This document shows positions 51,981 through 61,928 of a stretch of DNA of 64,000 bases, piece by piece. Below the pieces are notes generated by a model. The model had not been told where the DNA came from. It was given only the letters and a program-made list of their open reading frames with translations, and searched no databases. How positions within the stretch are numbered: the stretch's first letter is position 1; every line of letters begins with the position of its first letter. The translations under genes were made by a program, and so were the position numbers. Origin of the DNA: Chaetorhynchus papuensis (lineage: Eukaryota; Chordata; Aves; Passeriformes; Rhipiduridae); the NCBI GenBank assembly GCA_013396525.1, contig VWYX01000654.1, positions 170,987-234,986 of the forward strand. The letters are read 5' to 3'.

Positions 51981-52025
51981 ATTTTTTGTTGGGTTTTTGT
52001 TGGGTTTTTTGTTTTTTTTTTTTTT
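51981..52025. repeat. T-rich simple tract with GGG interruptions
   Basis: Runs of T separated by GTTGGG phrases. Another G/T-rich tract of similar composition lies at 58778-58827. Possibly low-complexity sequence or a decayed retroposon tail on the minus strand. Confidence 0.7.
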
Positions 52026-53570
52026 ACCAGAGAAAACTTGTTTACCTACAGCATGTCAGATTTTAGCCTGCAGCAAAATGATTTATGGACAAATTCGAAG
52101 CTTCTTCGCAGTTGACAAGTTAATTCTCACTGGGGAAAAAAAAACCAAAAAAAAAAAGGAATTATGACAACACCGAAGAATGTTAACATGGTACCTACTC
52201 TAATTGAATAAAAGACACCTTACAGAGCTGCAGTGCAAGCCCTGATTCATTTCAAAGCTACTTACAGGCTGAGAAACTTCAAAAAATTTGGTATTACAAA
52301 TAGTGGAGTCAAATTTCCACGAGCTGAGAAGCTTATCCACCTCAGACCTTCCAGAGTTAACTGTGAAATCTCAGACAAACAGTTTTGTCTAGAAAATTTC
52401 TGGGACTTCTCAGGTGACAAATAGCGTTGGGTTTTCAGGTGAAAACTGAAATAAATGAGAAAAGGAGTAGATTAAGCAGCCAGAGTCACCCAACATATTG
52501 GGGTTTTTTTGCCCTACAAAAGCAGGGAGGGAGAGAGACATGAGGAAAAATAAGGGGGGTGAGTAGGAAATATATTTATTTTTCCTTTTCCCAGTCTTCC
52601 CTCTATTTGGAAAGGGGGGAAACAGTTGTAAGGAATTAAGTGCAGGGCTGGAGTCGAGTCAGATGAGTTCAAGTGGTGGCTCTTTGTGTATCTTAGGAGA
52701 TAACCCTGAGAGAAGCAAGCAGCTCCTCTTTCCTGTGCTGTGTCTGCCTCCCCTTTTCAAAAGCCCCACCAGCACTTATTCAAAAGTGCTGCAGACTTTG
52801 ATGTCTGGAGATGAAAAGCGGTTTTGAGGTAAGAAATCACAGTTTAGTCCTAATCTAGGAGAATCAGTGGCGACTAATGATAAGTAATTTAATTTCATGC
52901 GAGCAATTTTTGTCTCTTTATGGGTTTGTTTTACGAGGCACTTGTAAGGTCAAACGGTGCTAAGTGAATAAATGAGGATTATTTCTTGGGGATAAAGTGA
53001 GGAAAAATCACCCTTTCCCCCCACTACCACCACGACCTCCTCCCAATTTACAATTATTTAGTGCATTTTCCCCACTTTGGTCAGATGCAACTGCAGCAGT
53101 GAGAGAATTGCACACTTCACACCCGTTCACTAAAGTCAATTCATTCTGATTTATCTCACACACTTGTCAAAAGCTGTGCCAAGATGGATACACAAACCAT
53201 TTTCTTGGATTGCCTCGAGTTAATCATATTAATGTATTTGCTTTATTGGCTTTGGGGGGGTTCCAAGTGGAAATGATTGAAGTAGGGTCCAAAAGCAGCT
53301 TTGTTTCAGAGCCAGTTCTGGTGCTAATGTGAGTCCCACTGGGTTCCCCTGTCCCTGTCAATGGGCCTGAGCTTCCACAACAGGAGCTTGAAGTGGCAGC
53401 TCATGGTCTGTTTATTTCTGGAAAATGTTGTGCTTAATAATTCAGTTGTTTAGAATGTGAAAGGAAAGCAAAATACGGCCTTGAGTCTGCAAAAAATGAA
53501 AAGTGGTGCTCATCCACTGCAGTCAGGTGAGCTTGGGGGATCCAAACAGGCTGGAAAGCAAGTTATCCAC

Positions 53571-53696
53571 AGAAATATAGAGGAAATATAGAGGAAACAT
53601 ATAAGAAATATACAGGAAATATACAAGAAATATATAGGAAAAATATAGGAAATATACGGGGAATATACAGGAAATATACAGGAAATATACAGGAAA
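53571..53696. repeat. 11-bp minisatellite, about 11 units
   Basis: Array of AGGAAATATAC and close variants (AGGAAATATAG, AAGAAATATAT). The last units are the most uniform. The hydrophobic Tyr/Phe/Ile-rich minus-strand reading is an artefact of the repeat. Confidence 0.95.
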
Positions 53697-56124
53697 TGCT
53701 GTGCAGTGAAGCAGCAAGTTCAGCAGATCCCTGGGGAAGAAGAGGCGGCGTTAAAGGCTGAAGAAATCCATCCCACAAACATCTAATTATCAACACCCTG
53801 CACATGGGAAACTTTACCCCTTAAAGGGTTGCCCACCAAACTCCCAGCTCTGCCCAAGTGCAAAAGCGCAATAAATGGATAGAGGAGATGCAAAAGAAAA
53901 AAGAGGATATGCAGAAGTTACTGTGACCAATATATCCTTTATTCTGCTGCTCCAGCCCTTTCCAGCCGTCTGAGGAGCCGTATTTGGCTTCCTTGGACTA
54001 TTCTGAGCTTTCCCAGCATCAGATTTGCCGCGGTTTCTGGAGCAGCAGGACCCAGCAGGCGGGGCTGACAGAGGCTGTGCTTTGGGATGGAGCAAAACAC
54101 CTCAAAACCCCTCGGCTTGGCCGTGCAAGTCAGGGCTTGCAGCAAGCACAGCTTTAATCAGAGCAAAGCACTGGAGGTGCTGTTCAGAGGCAGAGTTAAG
54201 GGCACAGAGCTCTTGCTGGAGCTCTGCTGAGGGTGGGAAAAGCAAACAAGGCCGTGCAGGCATCCCTGTGCACACACCAGGCACATTCAGGGATGTTGTT
54301 ACCAAGATTCTCTATAATTTTTTTTGCTGTTAGACCTCCGAGTGCTTTGCAGAGGAGTTTCTCCCATGCAGGTGTGTTATTCAGCCTGGATTTCCCCCAC
54401 AGCAGCAGCAGGATCCAGAACAGGGTTGCTCTGAACCCAGACTCAGAGCTGCTTATTCCTCTTTTCCCTAGAAAACCCTTTTTTTGAAAATATCTTTATA
54501 TTGAGAACAAAGGTTGGCAGACACCATTAATCGTGTGCCTCAAAAAGTGTTTTTATTTATTTCCTTCATATCCTGGGAAATAAATAAAAACAAAGCCCCA
54601 CATGGATGATTTTTTTAGAAAAGGGTTTTTCAGCCATCTCCACATCTGTGGCTCTGTCTCCGTGCTCTGGTTCCTGGGACCTTGCAATGGAAATTGTTTC
54701 AGAGAAAAGCTTTTGGAACTGTACAAGGCAGCAGAACATCCAGAAATGCAAAATGATCACAGCTTTAAAAAGGTGATTTCAGTGCCCTGTCCTTCCCTCG
54801 CCGTTCCTTTCCTTTGTGTCTCCCTGCTTTCTGCTCACCCATTTCCTACTCTTTTCTCACGGAGGTGACCGAGATTAAAGCTTTACTGGGGATGATTATT
54901 CAGGAAAGTCCCACTTTCTAAATCTGCTTCTAATTAAAAAGGGGTGGGAGGGGAGGAAGGGAAAAAAAAACCCTCCTTACTGTACACACAGGCAGCCTAA
55001 TCCATCCTGCTGACTTTCATAGGCATGAGCCCCCAGCGCAGAATTAATAAACTATTTTCCGAGATTTATGTTTCTTAACCCTCGTCACCCCAGAGATTTT
55101 TTCGGATGCGAGCCGCGGATGTCACTTCAAGGAAAGATGGGCATCTGACTTTAGCCTGGACATCAGTTTATTTATGAGGGAGTGGGGCAGGAGTTCAAGC
55201 CTTGTGTTCATAACAGGGCTAAGCAAACAGCTCCAGCCCAGCCTAAGCCATTCCAAACACACGGAGGAGCTGGAAACCCAACTCCCCTCCATGGCTGGAG
55301 TTCACGTTTAGGTTGGGATTTCACTCCATTCCCAAATGTCACTTTATCCCTGCTTTTCGGGAGCTTATTTTCAAGGATTTATGAAATGTGAGATGACAAA
55401 CCTGGTGCAATAATGTTGTGGGGATTTTGCCCTCAGCTCACCCTAGGAAATGCTCTGCATGAACGGTGTGGAGGTGCCTCTCAGAACAGGCTTATTTCCC
55501 CCAGGGAAAGGAAAATCTGAGCTGTGTGTCATTAAGATGAAAAATTCAAAGAGGGTGGGAGGGGTCTGAGAAGGGCATTAATCAGAATTGGTTAAAAAAA
55601 ATGAAATAAAATAAAATGCAAGATTTCCCTTGTCTGGGAAAAAAAAAGATGCAAAAACGAAAAAAGAAATGAACTTGGAGGAGGACAGAGCAGCCCTACC
55701 AGGATTTGCCTGTAGGCTGCACCCAGCCTTGTGCTGCCTCCACACAATTTGCCTTTACCAGAGACAAAAAAGTCCCCATTGCTTCCTTTTTGTCTTTTTG
55801 TCTCTATTCTCATTATTACTGCTTTTTACTGGTAGTACAGAGCACCTGAGCTGTGTGTCCATGTTCCCCCAGCCCCAGGAAGAGAGGATACTCATGGATT
55901 TTCAGTGTGGTCTTCAGATCAGGGGTAAGTCAAAGGCTTCACTCATCTCTATGTAATTTATTTTTAACTGGTGTGATTTGCTGAAGTTTTGGCTGATATC
56001 ACATGAGAATGAAGCAGTTTCTCCCTCAAAATTCCCAGCTGGCTTCCCACAGCAGTTTCCCAATCCTCTGCCCATTTTAATTGCTGCTTCCTGTGTTACC
56101 AAAGCAAAGACCTTCCTAAAATCG
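53697..56124. other. Non-coding DNA, nothing recognised
   Basis: No exon, RNA or interspersed repeat recognised. Short A-rich tracts occur at about 54961-54970 and 55594-55618. Open frames are about 108 codons or shorter and have no domain. Confidence 0.55.
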
Positions 56125-56255
56125 TTCCAGGCCAGGTTGGATGGGGCTTGGAGCAACCTGGGATAATGGAAGGTGTCCCTGCCCATGGCAGGGGTGGAAC
56201 TGGATGAGCTTTAAAATCCCTCCCAACCCAAACTGTTCCATGATTCCATGATTCC
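56125..56255 (+). mobile_element. CR1 LINE 3'-end fragment
   Basis: The order of phrases is that of the CR1 3' end in sense orientation: CCAGGCCAGGTTGGATGGGG, GAGCAACCTGGGATAATGGA, AGGTGTCCCTGCCCATGGCA, then CCCTCCCAACCCAAAC and a terminal CCATGATTCCATGATTCC short repeat. It is severely 5'-truncated, as is usual for CR1, and keeps only the end of the element. There is no coding capacity of note. Confidence 0.93.
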
Positions 56256-57013
56256 TTACAGACAGCAGCTGTTCAAGACACAGCAGAGCTTTCAGGAAAG
56301 CCAATATCTCAAACCTGGGCAAATAAAATTTCTTTTAAATCCGTCATAGTCGTGTATTCAACGTCTTTTTTCTCCTTGGCTCTTTTCAAATTGATTTTCC
56401 ACCTCTCACCTGGATCTTTGAGTCTCAGGTATTCAGCAGCCACTGGGATGCCCCTGCCCTGTACCACCTGAAATTCCTGCAGGGAAAGAGGGAATACCAG
56501 CAACCACGAGGGAAAACCTTTATTCCTGGAATTCCTTATGGAGCTGGGTGCTCAGAACACTGGATGGGCAACAATTAAAATTGAAAATCTACTGTGAGTT
56601 ATCACTGGAGTCAACACAGGTTGCAAACATCAGGCTTGGTGGCTTTGTGACCACGTGGCACGAAATAAATAGAAGAAAAAATTAAAAAGAACTTTAGAAA
56701 AAGGAAAAAAAAAGGAGAAGGAAAGAAAAGATCAAGTAATTGATCAGTAAGAACGAGAGCAGCATCTTGGTTTCACACATGGTTTGTCCCTCTGATGCTT
56801 CGCTTGATGCTTTGCAGCCATTCTCTCCTTGCACAGCCACAGGAAAATCCAAACTAAAAATACCTGGCCAAAATCTCTTTGCTGCTACTCAAGGTAGTAG
56901 TAAGGTAGGAGTAACACTGTACAAGCCCTGAGGTCAGGAGTGGGAAGAGCTCAGAGCAGAGGCAGCAGAGCTGGTAGTTGCACCCTGCAATGTTGGGCAC
57001 GTTCACATGGAAA
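56256..57013. other. Non-coding DNA between CR1 fragments
   Basis: Ordinary sequence with a purine-rich tract at about 56683-56732. No exon or mobile element recognised. Confidence 0.55.
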
Positions 57014-57073
57014 CTGTTGATGCTGGCAGAGCTCTAGCAGTGAAAGTCTTCAGTGGTGCCATGAGAAATACAT
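57014..57073 (+). repeat. Inverted-repeat element, copy 1 (60 bp)
   Basis: This 60-bp segment is the reverse complement of 57685-57744 (4 differences, no indel), and its first 40 bases are also related directly to 57776-57815. The pair flanks a CR1 insertion. It may be a terminal inverted repeat of a small non-autonomous DNA element into which CR1 inserted; no matching family is recognised. Confidence 0.88.
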
Positions 57074-57112
57074 CTAGCAAATCCAATTCTACATCAGTTA
57101 TTAATTCTAAAT

Positions 57113-57570
57113 AATCACAGAATCGCCAGGTTGGAAGAGATCTTCAAGATCACCAAGTCCCACCCCTGCCCCAACACCTCAACTAAACCCTGGCACCCAG
57201 TGCCACATCCAATCTCTTTTTAAACACGTCCAGGGATGGTGACTCCACCGCCTCCCCGGGCAGACCATTCCAACATTTTACGACTCTTTCTGTAAAAAAC
57301 TTTTTCCTAATATCCAATCTATATTTCCCTTGGCGCAACTTAAGACTGTGTCCTCTTGTTCTGTCAGTTGTTGCCTGGAAAAAGAGACCAACCCCCACCT
57401 CACTACAACCACCTTTCAGGGAGTTGTAGAGAGTGATAAGGTCACCTCTGAGCCTCCTTTTCTCCAGGCTTAACAACCCCAGCTCCCTCAGACGTTCCTC
57501 ACAGGGCTTGTGTTCCAAGCCCCTCACCAGCCTTGTCACCCTCCTCTGGACGCGCTCAATAACCTTAAGG
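57113..57570 (-). mobile_element. CR1 LINE, 5'-truncated, with ORF2 tail
   Basis: Read on the minus strand this is the end of a CR1 element: the last part of ORF2, its stop codon, about 70 bases of 3' UTR (57113-57182), and the characteristic CACAGAAT-type end. The 5' boundary is put at about 57570, where resemblance to CR1 becomes doubtful. It is the best-preserved mobile element in the window and lies between two inverted copies of an unrelated 60-bp sequence. I can see no clean target-site duplication. Confidence 0.95.
57183..57566 (-). pseudogene. CR1 ORF2 C-terminal fragment (reverse transcriptase tail)
   Basis: The minus-strand frame is open for about 127 codons and ends at TAG (57183-57185). 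It carries the conserved end of CR1 ORF2: an ERVQRR-type motif, then RLVRGLEHKP, EERLRELGLLSLEKRRLRGD, LITLYN, GGCSEVG, DRTRGHSLKLRQG, RLDIRKKFFTERVVKCWNGL and LDVFKKRLD. In the complete element this follows the endonuclease and reverse transcriptase domains; both are missing here, so the fragment cannot act. No frameshift or internal stop is present, which points to a fairly recent insertion. The start is a truncation, not an initiation codon. Confidence 0.93.
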
Positions 57571-57684
57571 ACTCTAACATTCTGCCTCCATAACCAAAGA
57601 AACTTAAAATTCAGTCTCTGCTTGTAGAAAGACCATCTGACTGATGGTCGACATCCAGGTCATCATCATCAGAAGGATCGCTTC
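57571..57684. other. Short spacer with a perfect 7-bp hairpin
   Basis: Sequence between the CR1 5' end and the inverted-repeat copy. GACCATC (57631-57637) and GATGGTC (57643-57649) form a perfect 7-bp stem with a 5-base loop. The CR1 reading frame happens to stay open into this spacer on the minus strand, so the CR1 boundary might lie further left than I placed it. Confidence 0.5.
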
Positions 57685-57744
57685 ATGTATTTCTCATGGC
57701 ACCGCTGAAGAATTTCACTGCTAAAGCTCTGTCAGCATCAACAG
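57685..57744 (-). repeat. Inverted-repeat element, copy 2 (60 bp)
   Basis: Reverse-complement partner of 57014-57073, differing at 4 of 60 positions with no indel. Its right two-thirds also form the 5' arm of the hairpin at 57705-57815. Confidence 0.88.
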
Positions 57745-57815
57745 AAACGACCGTGGGGATGTTTTGGTGCCGCGGTGTTGATGCTGATGGAGTGTTTAGC
57801 AGGGAAATCCTTCAG
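57705..57815. repeat. 111-nt imperfect hairpin (third copy of the inverted element)
   Basis: The 5' arm (57705-57743) and 3' arm (57776-57815) pair as CTGAAG with CTTCAG, CTGCTAAA with TTTAGCAG and TCAGCATCAACA with TGTTGATGCTGA, separated by a mismatched stretch in mid-stem and a 32-base loop. The 3' arm is a more diverged copy of the sequence at 57014. Size and shape resemble both a palindromic MITE end and a miRNA precursor; nothing in the sequence alone decides between them. Confidence 0.75.
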
Positions 57816-57828
57816 CTCTCTAGGGCTC

Positions 57829-58330
57829 TGTGAGAACTCTGTCTTTCCCATACACGCTAAGTAAAGCAATGTTACAGTTTTGGAAACTCCTTCAGGTAGT
57901 TTGTATTTCAGTTAGAAAAACACTTGTCTGCTACCTGCGGGTCTTGGACCAGCCCCTCAGGGGGGTGGCCAGCCCTAAGAACCAATTACCTTGTGACACT
58001 TTGCCTACTTTGCAAACTACCTCATAAAAACCTTGAAAAATTAGTAAATCTTGGCTCGCCTGCCACTTTTCCTATGGATTTGGCTCGTGTAGTTTTTCTG
58101 CGCGTCCGCGTTGCACGGCGACATCACGGGCATTCGCAGAAATATCTGCCTGTATTTCTAACCCACCTCTCCCAGAGACACAAAGCTGTCTCTGCTGATT
58201 TACACCGTGGTTCTGGAACCTCTGCGAGGTCAAAGCGATGCAGCTGAGGTCTGTGGAGCTGCTCCAGATTTACGTGAGTCTAATAAAGATCAAAATCTGG
58301 CCCTGGGTATTACCCTGCCTATTCACCGGA
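57829..58330 (+). mobile_element. Possible solo LTR, CpG-dense (uncertain)
   Basis: The stretch starts with TGTGAGAACT, carries a TATA-like CATAAAA at 58023-58029 and a polyadenylation signal AATAAAG at 58282-58288, and has a local CpG cluster (nine CpG within 58081-58140) unlike its AT-leaning neighbours. Order and size would suit a solo LTR of an endogenous retrovirus. However, I do not recognise the family, the TATA-to-signal distance (about 255 bp) is long, and I could not find a convincing CA end or target-site duplication. An isolated CpG-rich promoter or a unique sequence remains possible. Confidence 0.25.
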
Positions 58331-58777
58331 GTATTTTTTTGTTTCTGTTATCTCCTACATTCCTGAAGAGTTTTCCTCCTAACATACTTGGGCTACAAGA
58401 TTTGCTCTAATCACTTAATCTTGGCCCTTTTTTTGAGCTGATAGCTGGGTTCCATTACAAAAACGACAGTGTTTTATTACTGGTCCTATCTAAAAACCCT
58501 GATCTGATTCTCAGCCACTGCTGAGCATCTAATTCTATTCATGAAATCCTGCAGAAGTTCCACTTCACTCAAATATTTCACTGAGAAACTAAAAAGGTAA
58601 ATTATTCTGAGTTAGGGAGGAAAGCAGCTCTGTCTGGAAACTCTGGAAACTGCACTTCCAGAAGTAACATCCTTCTCTGTGTGTGTGAGATGAACTTGGC
58701 ATTATCCTTCAAAACATGAATAAAACCCAAAAATCCTAATGGTCAGTTCTCTATGCATTAAAAAAAAAATCATAGCT

Positions 58778-58827
58778 GGGGGGTTGGGTTGTTTTGGTTT
58801 GGTTTTTTGGTTTTTGAGGTGTTTTTT
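58778..58827. repeat. G/T-rich tract
   Basis: A run GGGGGGTTGGGTTG is followed by several TTTTGG phrases. The G runs could in principle support a G-quadruplex on the plus strand, although the later tracts have only two G each. Confidence 0.7.
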
Positions 58828-60684
58828 CTTTGCTTTTATTGCAAGTGATGCAGGGATCTGCTCACTGATTCTCCAAGTTCCCTTTTAGGAAATGCGATTT
58901 GGGAATTTTCTGCAAGAATTTTTCCATGAAATCTGAATGATGTCAAGCAAAACACGCGGTCCATAAAGGAGAAGAGGAACCAAAATCAAGATTTTAGATG
59001 TTCCCATTGGAAAACATTACACTCTTTGCACAGCTGATATCCAAGCCATAGATGTGACATCCCCAAGGCCCGCGGGGAGTTCGTTCCAGTGGCAGGTTGA
59101 GATTCCAGGAGTTCCCAGAGCCTGGGCACTCATCCACTCACTCACCCGTTGCACCACTTAATTCAATCTGCAGAAACACTTATTTGTGCTCTAAATGTTA
59201 CTGGAAGCCTTTAACACACCTGATTTTTATAGTTCTTGGAAAGGTTTTAGAGGGGGAAAAAAAAATGACAAATTAACTTCCATACCTTGTTTAAGAATAT
59301 TCTGTTCTGCCTCAGCACAGGATGATTTCTTTCATTCCATTTTTGCACTCTGCCAATCTATCCATATCTAAGTGAATTAATTGTGGAAAAGCTCCTTCCA
59401 GACGTAGCCCCTTTCAGCACCAATTTTAAGCCATATTTTAACCTAAAATATTTTCTGCAGTGAGAGTGTTTGTGCCTCCAGCCTGCGAGTGTCAGCTGGC
59501 TCTAGGTGGAAAAACTACCCAAGAAGAAGGGATATAAAAGTTGCAAAATCGTTTTTGAAGAGTCTTCCCCCAACTTGAACGGTGGTGAAAGATGTTTTGT
59601 GAGTACTGAATGACCTTTTTAAACACCTGACCTCAGAAATTCGGCACAAATAGAGGAGGGGAGGGGGAAGCAGATTGATTTGGGTTGATGCACGGCCAAA
59701 GGGGAACAAAGCTCCTTGCAGGCTGATGCTCCCAGAGACAAAAAGAAATAAAAATGTTATCTCCCTTCTCGCTGTAATCTCTGATTAGAACGTTTAATCA
59801 ATTAGCATTGCTGTTGTCAAAACTTGCTCCCGACAAAGGATGAGAAAAGCTGCCCGAGGGGGATCCCAATCCCAAACCTCGCAGGAGGTGGGAGACTCGT
59901 CCCTGCAAGAAACCTCCTGTTCTACCCGGGTGCTGTGTCGTGAGCTGAGAACACCGAGCCTGCCTCATCCAGCTCAGGAGCACTCCGAGAATGTCAAATA
60001 ACCCCGAGAAGAAGAAAAGCTGAAAGCCAAGAATCGCGAGTGTCAGATTTCACTGAAGAAGGTGTCTTTTTCTTTTCCCCCCCGCCTCAGAAAGCAGAGA
60101 GCTCTTGTGATCTTTGGAGAGGGGGCTGCTGCTGTTTAAAAATAAAACCCAAAGCACAACGTGTTTGAAGGGCAGCTGTGAAAAACTTGCTGCGTGTTTT
60201 CCTTGCTCCGTGAGTCACCTGGGGTTCAGTCGCTCAGAGCTGGTCATTATTGGAATTCCAACAAAAATGACAAGAATTCTTCTCCTTTTTTTTCCCTCCC
60301 AGTGAGGTTTATTATCTCTCTCATTAACACAACCTTTGTGTTATGGAGTTCTCCGAGGTCTTGGACAAGAACAGGATCTCATTGTGCTAAGTACTGTACA
60401 AACATATAATGGCTAAAACAAACAGGCAGGGGATCAGGAGACAAAGAGGAGAAGGAGGAAAATACAATGGCTCCCATTTCATACACGGCAACCCCAGCCC
60501 CAGAGAGGTCACAGGACTTTCTTACAGCGAAGGACAATGTCCAGGGCTTAAAAATTCACCCACATTTCCTGTGGGAGAGTGCACAGCATTAACCACAAAA
60601 TCACCTTTCCTTCCCACCTACCTATCTGCTTGAGAATGCACAGTGCTGAAACCCCTGATTGTTTCCTCAAAGGCAGCAGGGTTT

Positions 60685-60726
60685 GTCCTTGTCCTTGTCC
60701 TTGTCCCTGTCCCTGTCCCTGTCCCT
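60685..60726. repeat. Hexanucleotide repeat, 7 units
   Basis: Three GTCCTT units (60685-60702) are followed by four GTCCCT units (60703-60726). Because the period is six, all frames stay open across it; the dipeptide-repeat readings are artefacts. Confidence 0.97.
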
Positions 60727-61903
60727 CCACCGAAACCCTCCTCAGAGGCTTCTCTGCCTGTGCAGAGCTCACCCATCCCCTGCCGTGTGCAGGAAATGGC
60801 CCAGCAGAGAAATCTGTAAGTTGATTTCTCTGCACCATGGGCATAACTTGGCTGTGGTGTAATCTTGGGGCCAGGCCAGATGGGTGTATTAAACTGGGGA
60901 TGTTTCTTCACAAAATCCAATGTAGGTCATGGTAAACAAATGTATTGGGATGGGGATTATTTCTTTGGGGGCAGAGAGGCTTTTGGTGGGGTTTTTTTTT
61001 TCCACATTATTTTATACGAGGCTGCTCCACAGAAAACAAATCACCAATTTGGGACGAGGAGAAAGTATCTTCTTGCCTTAAGGCTGCCAAGGAGCAGGCG
61101 GAACCCTGCAGCCCCCAGAGGGAAGGAAAGACAAACCCGGGGATTGTTCTCATGTCAGAGCTGCAGAGCAGCGAGATTTAATGTGTTGGGGTTTTTAATG
61201 AGTTGCAGAAAGAAGTGGACAGCGAGGTGATGAAATTTCCTGAAGTGCTGACAGCCCAAGACGTTCTGACTTAGTTATGGGAAATGCTGGAATATGCATG
61301 TTAATTGGGATGACTGTTTGGGGCTGTATTCAAGCGTGCAGCGTTCTTGGAAAGAGCTGCATTGGTTTCATGTGCACCTTTTTGATGTGGTGTTCATTCC
61401 TGAGCCACCACTCCGGCTCCCCAGCACTGGAAAAGACAAACAACCACGGGGAGCGTGGCAAGAGCGAAGCTGGAGAGGCCCAGGCTGATTTAGGAAGGGT
61501 CTGAAGGGATCTCTGACTCTTGCAGAAGGTCCTAAGACAAAACAAGGGAAAGCAGGAGCAATGAGCTCTGAGTCCCTCAGCAGAAGGAGCTGACAGCTCT
61601 GCCACTCTTTGCATGAAACACCCAAATTTCACACTCAGACTCAGGGCTAAAAGCTCTGGACAGAGCCCCACGTTATTTCCTACCATCACATCACTCAGCC
61701 CACAAACTCTGACGTACCAAGAAGAAAAATTAATTAAAACTGGCGGCAGATCTGTCAGCGGGATGGGCTGAAACACTGACAGAACCCTCTCAGCAACTGC
61801 GGAGCGACAGCACGACCGGGACAGCCAGAGCTGCAGCCTGGACAGGAGCAGCAGGGCCAGCCTGGCATGTTCCTCGATGAAAGATCAGCTGCACAGGAGC
61901 GTT

Positions 61904-61928
61904 CCCAACCATCCCAACCATCCCAACC
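61904..61928. repeat. 9-bp tandem repeat, under 4 units
   Basis: CCCAACCAT occurs nearly four times in perfect tandem. Confidence 0.9.

Larger units (their letters stand above)
43233..53570. other. Non-coding DNA, mostly featureless
   Basis: About 10 kb with no recognisable exon, RNA gene or interspersed repeat. Open frames up to 165 codons (43649-44146) have no domain. Poly-T lies at about 46553-46569 and an A-rich AAATAAATAAATAA-type tract at about 49586-49612. One regulatory candidate and one T-rich tract are listed separately. Confidence 0.6.

Noticed and set aside
53523..53805. Hydrophobic 'membrane protein' frames, minus strand
   Set aside because: Translation of the 11-bp AT-rich minisatellite, not a real membrane protein.
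60548..60920. Gly-Gln and Cys-Pro dipeptide-repeat frames
   Set aside because: All are frames of a seven-unit hexanucleotide repeat.
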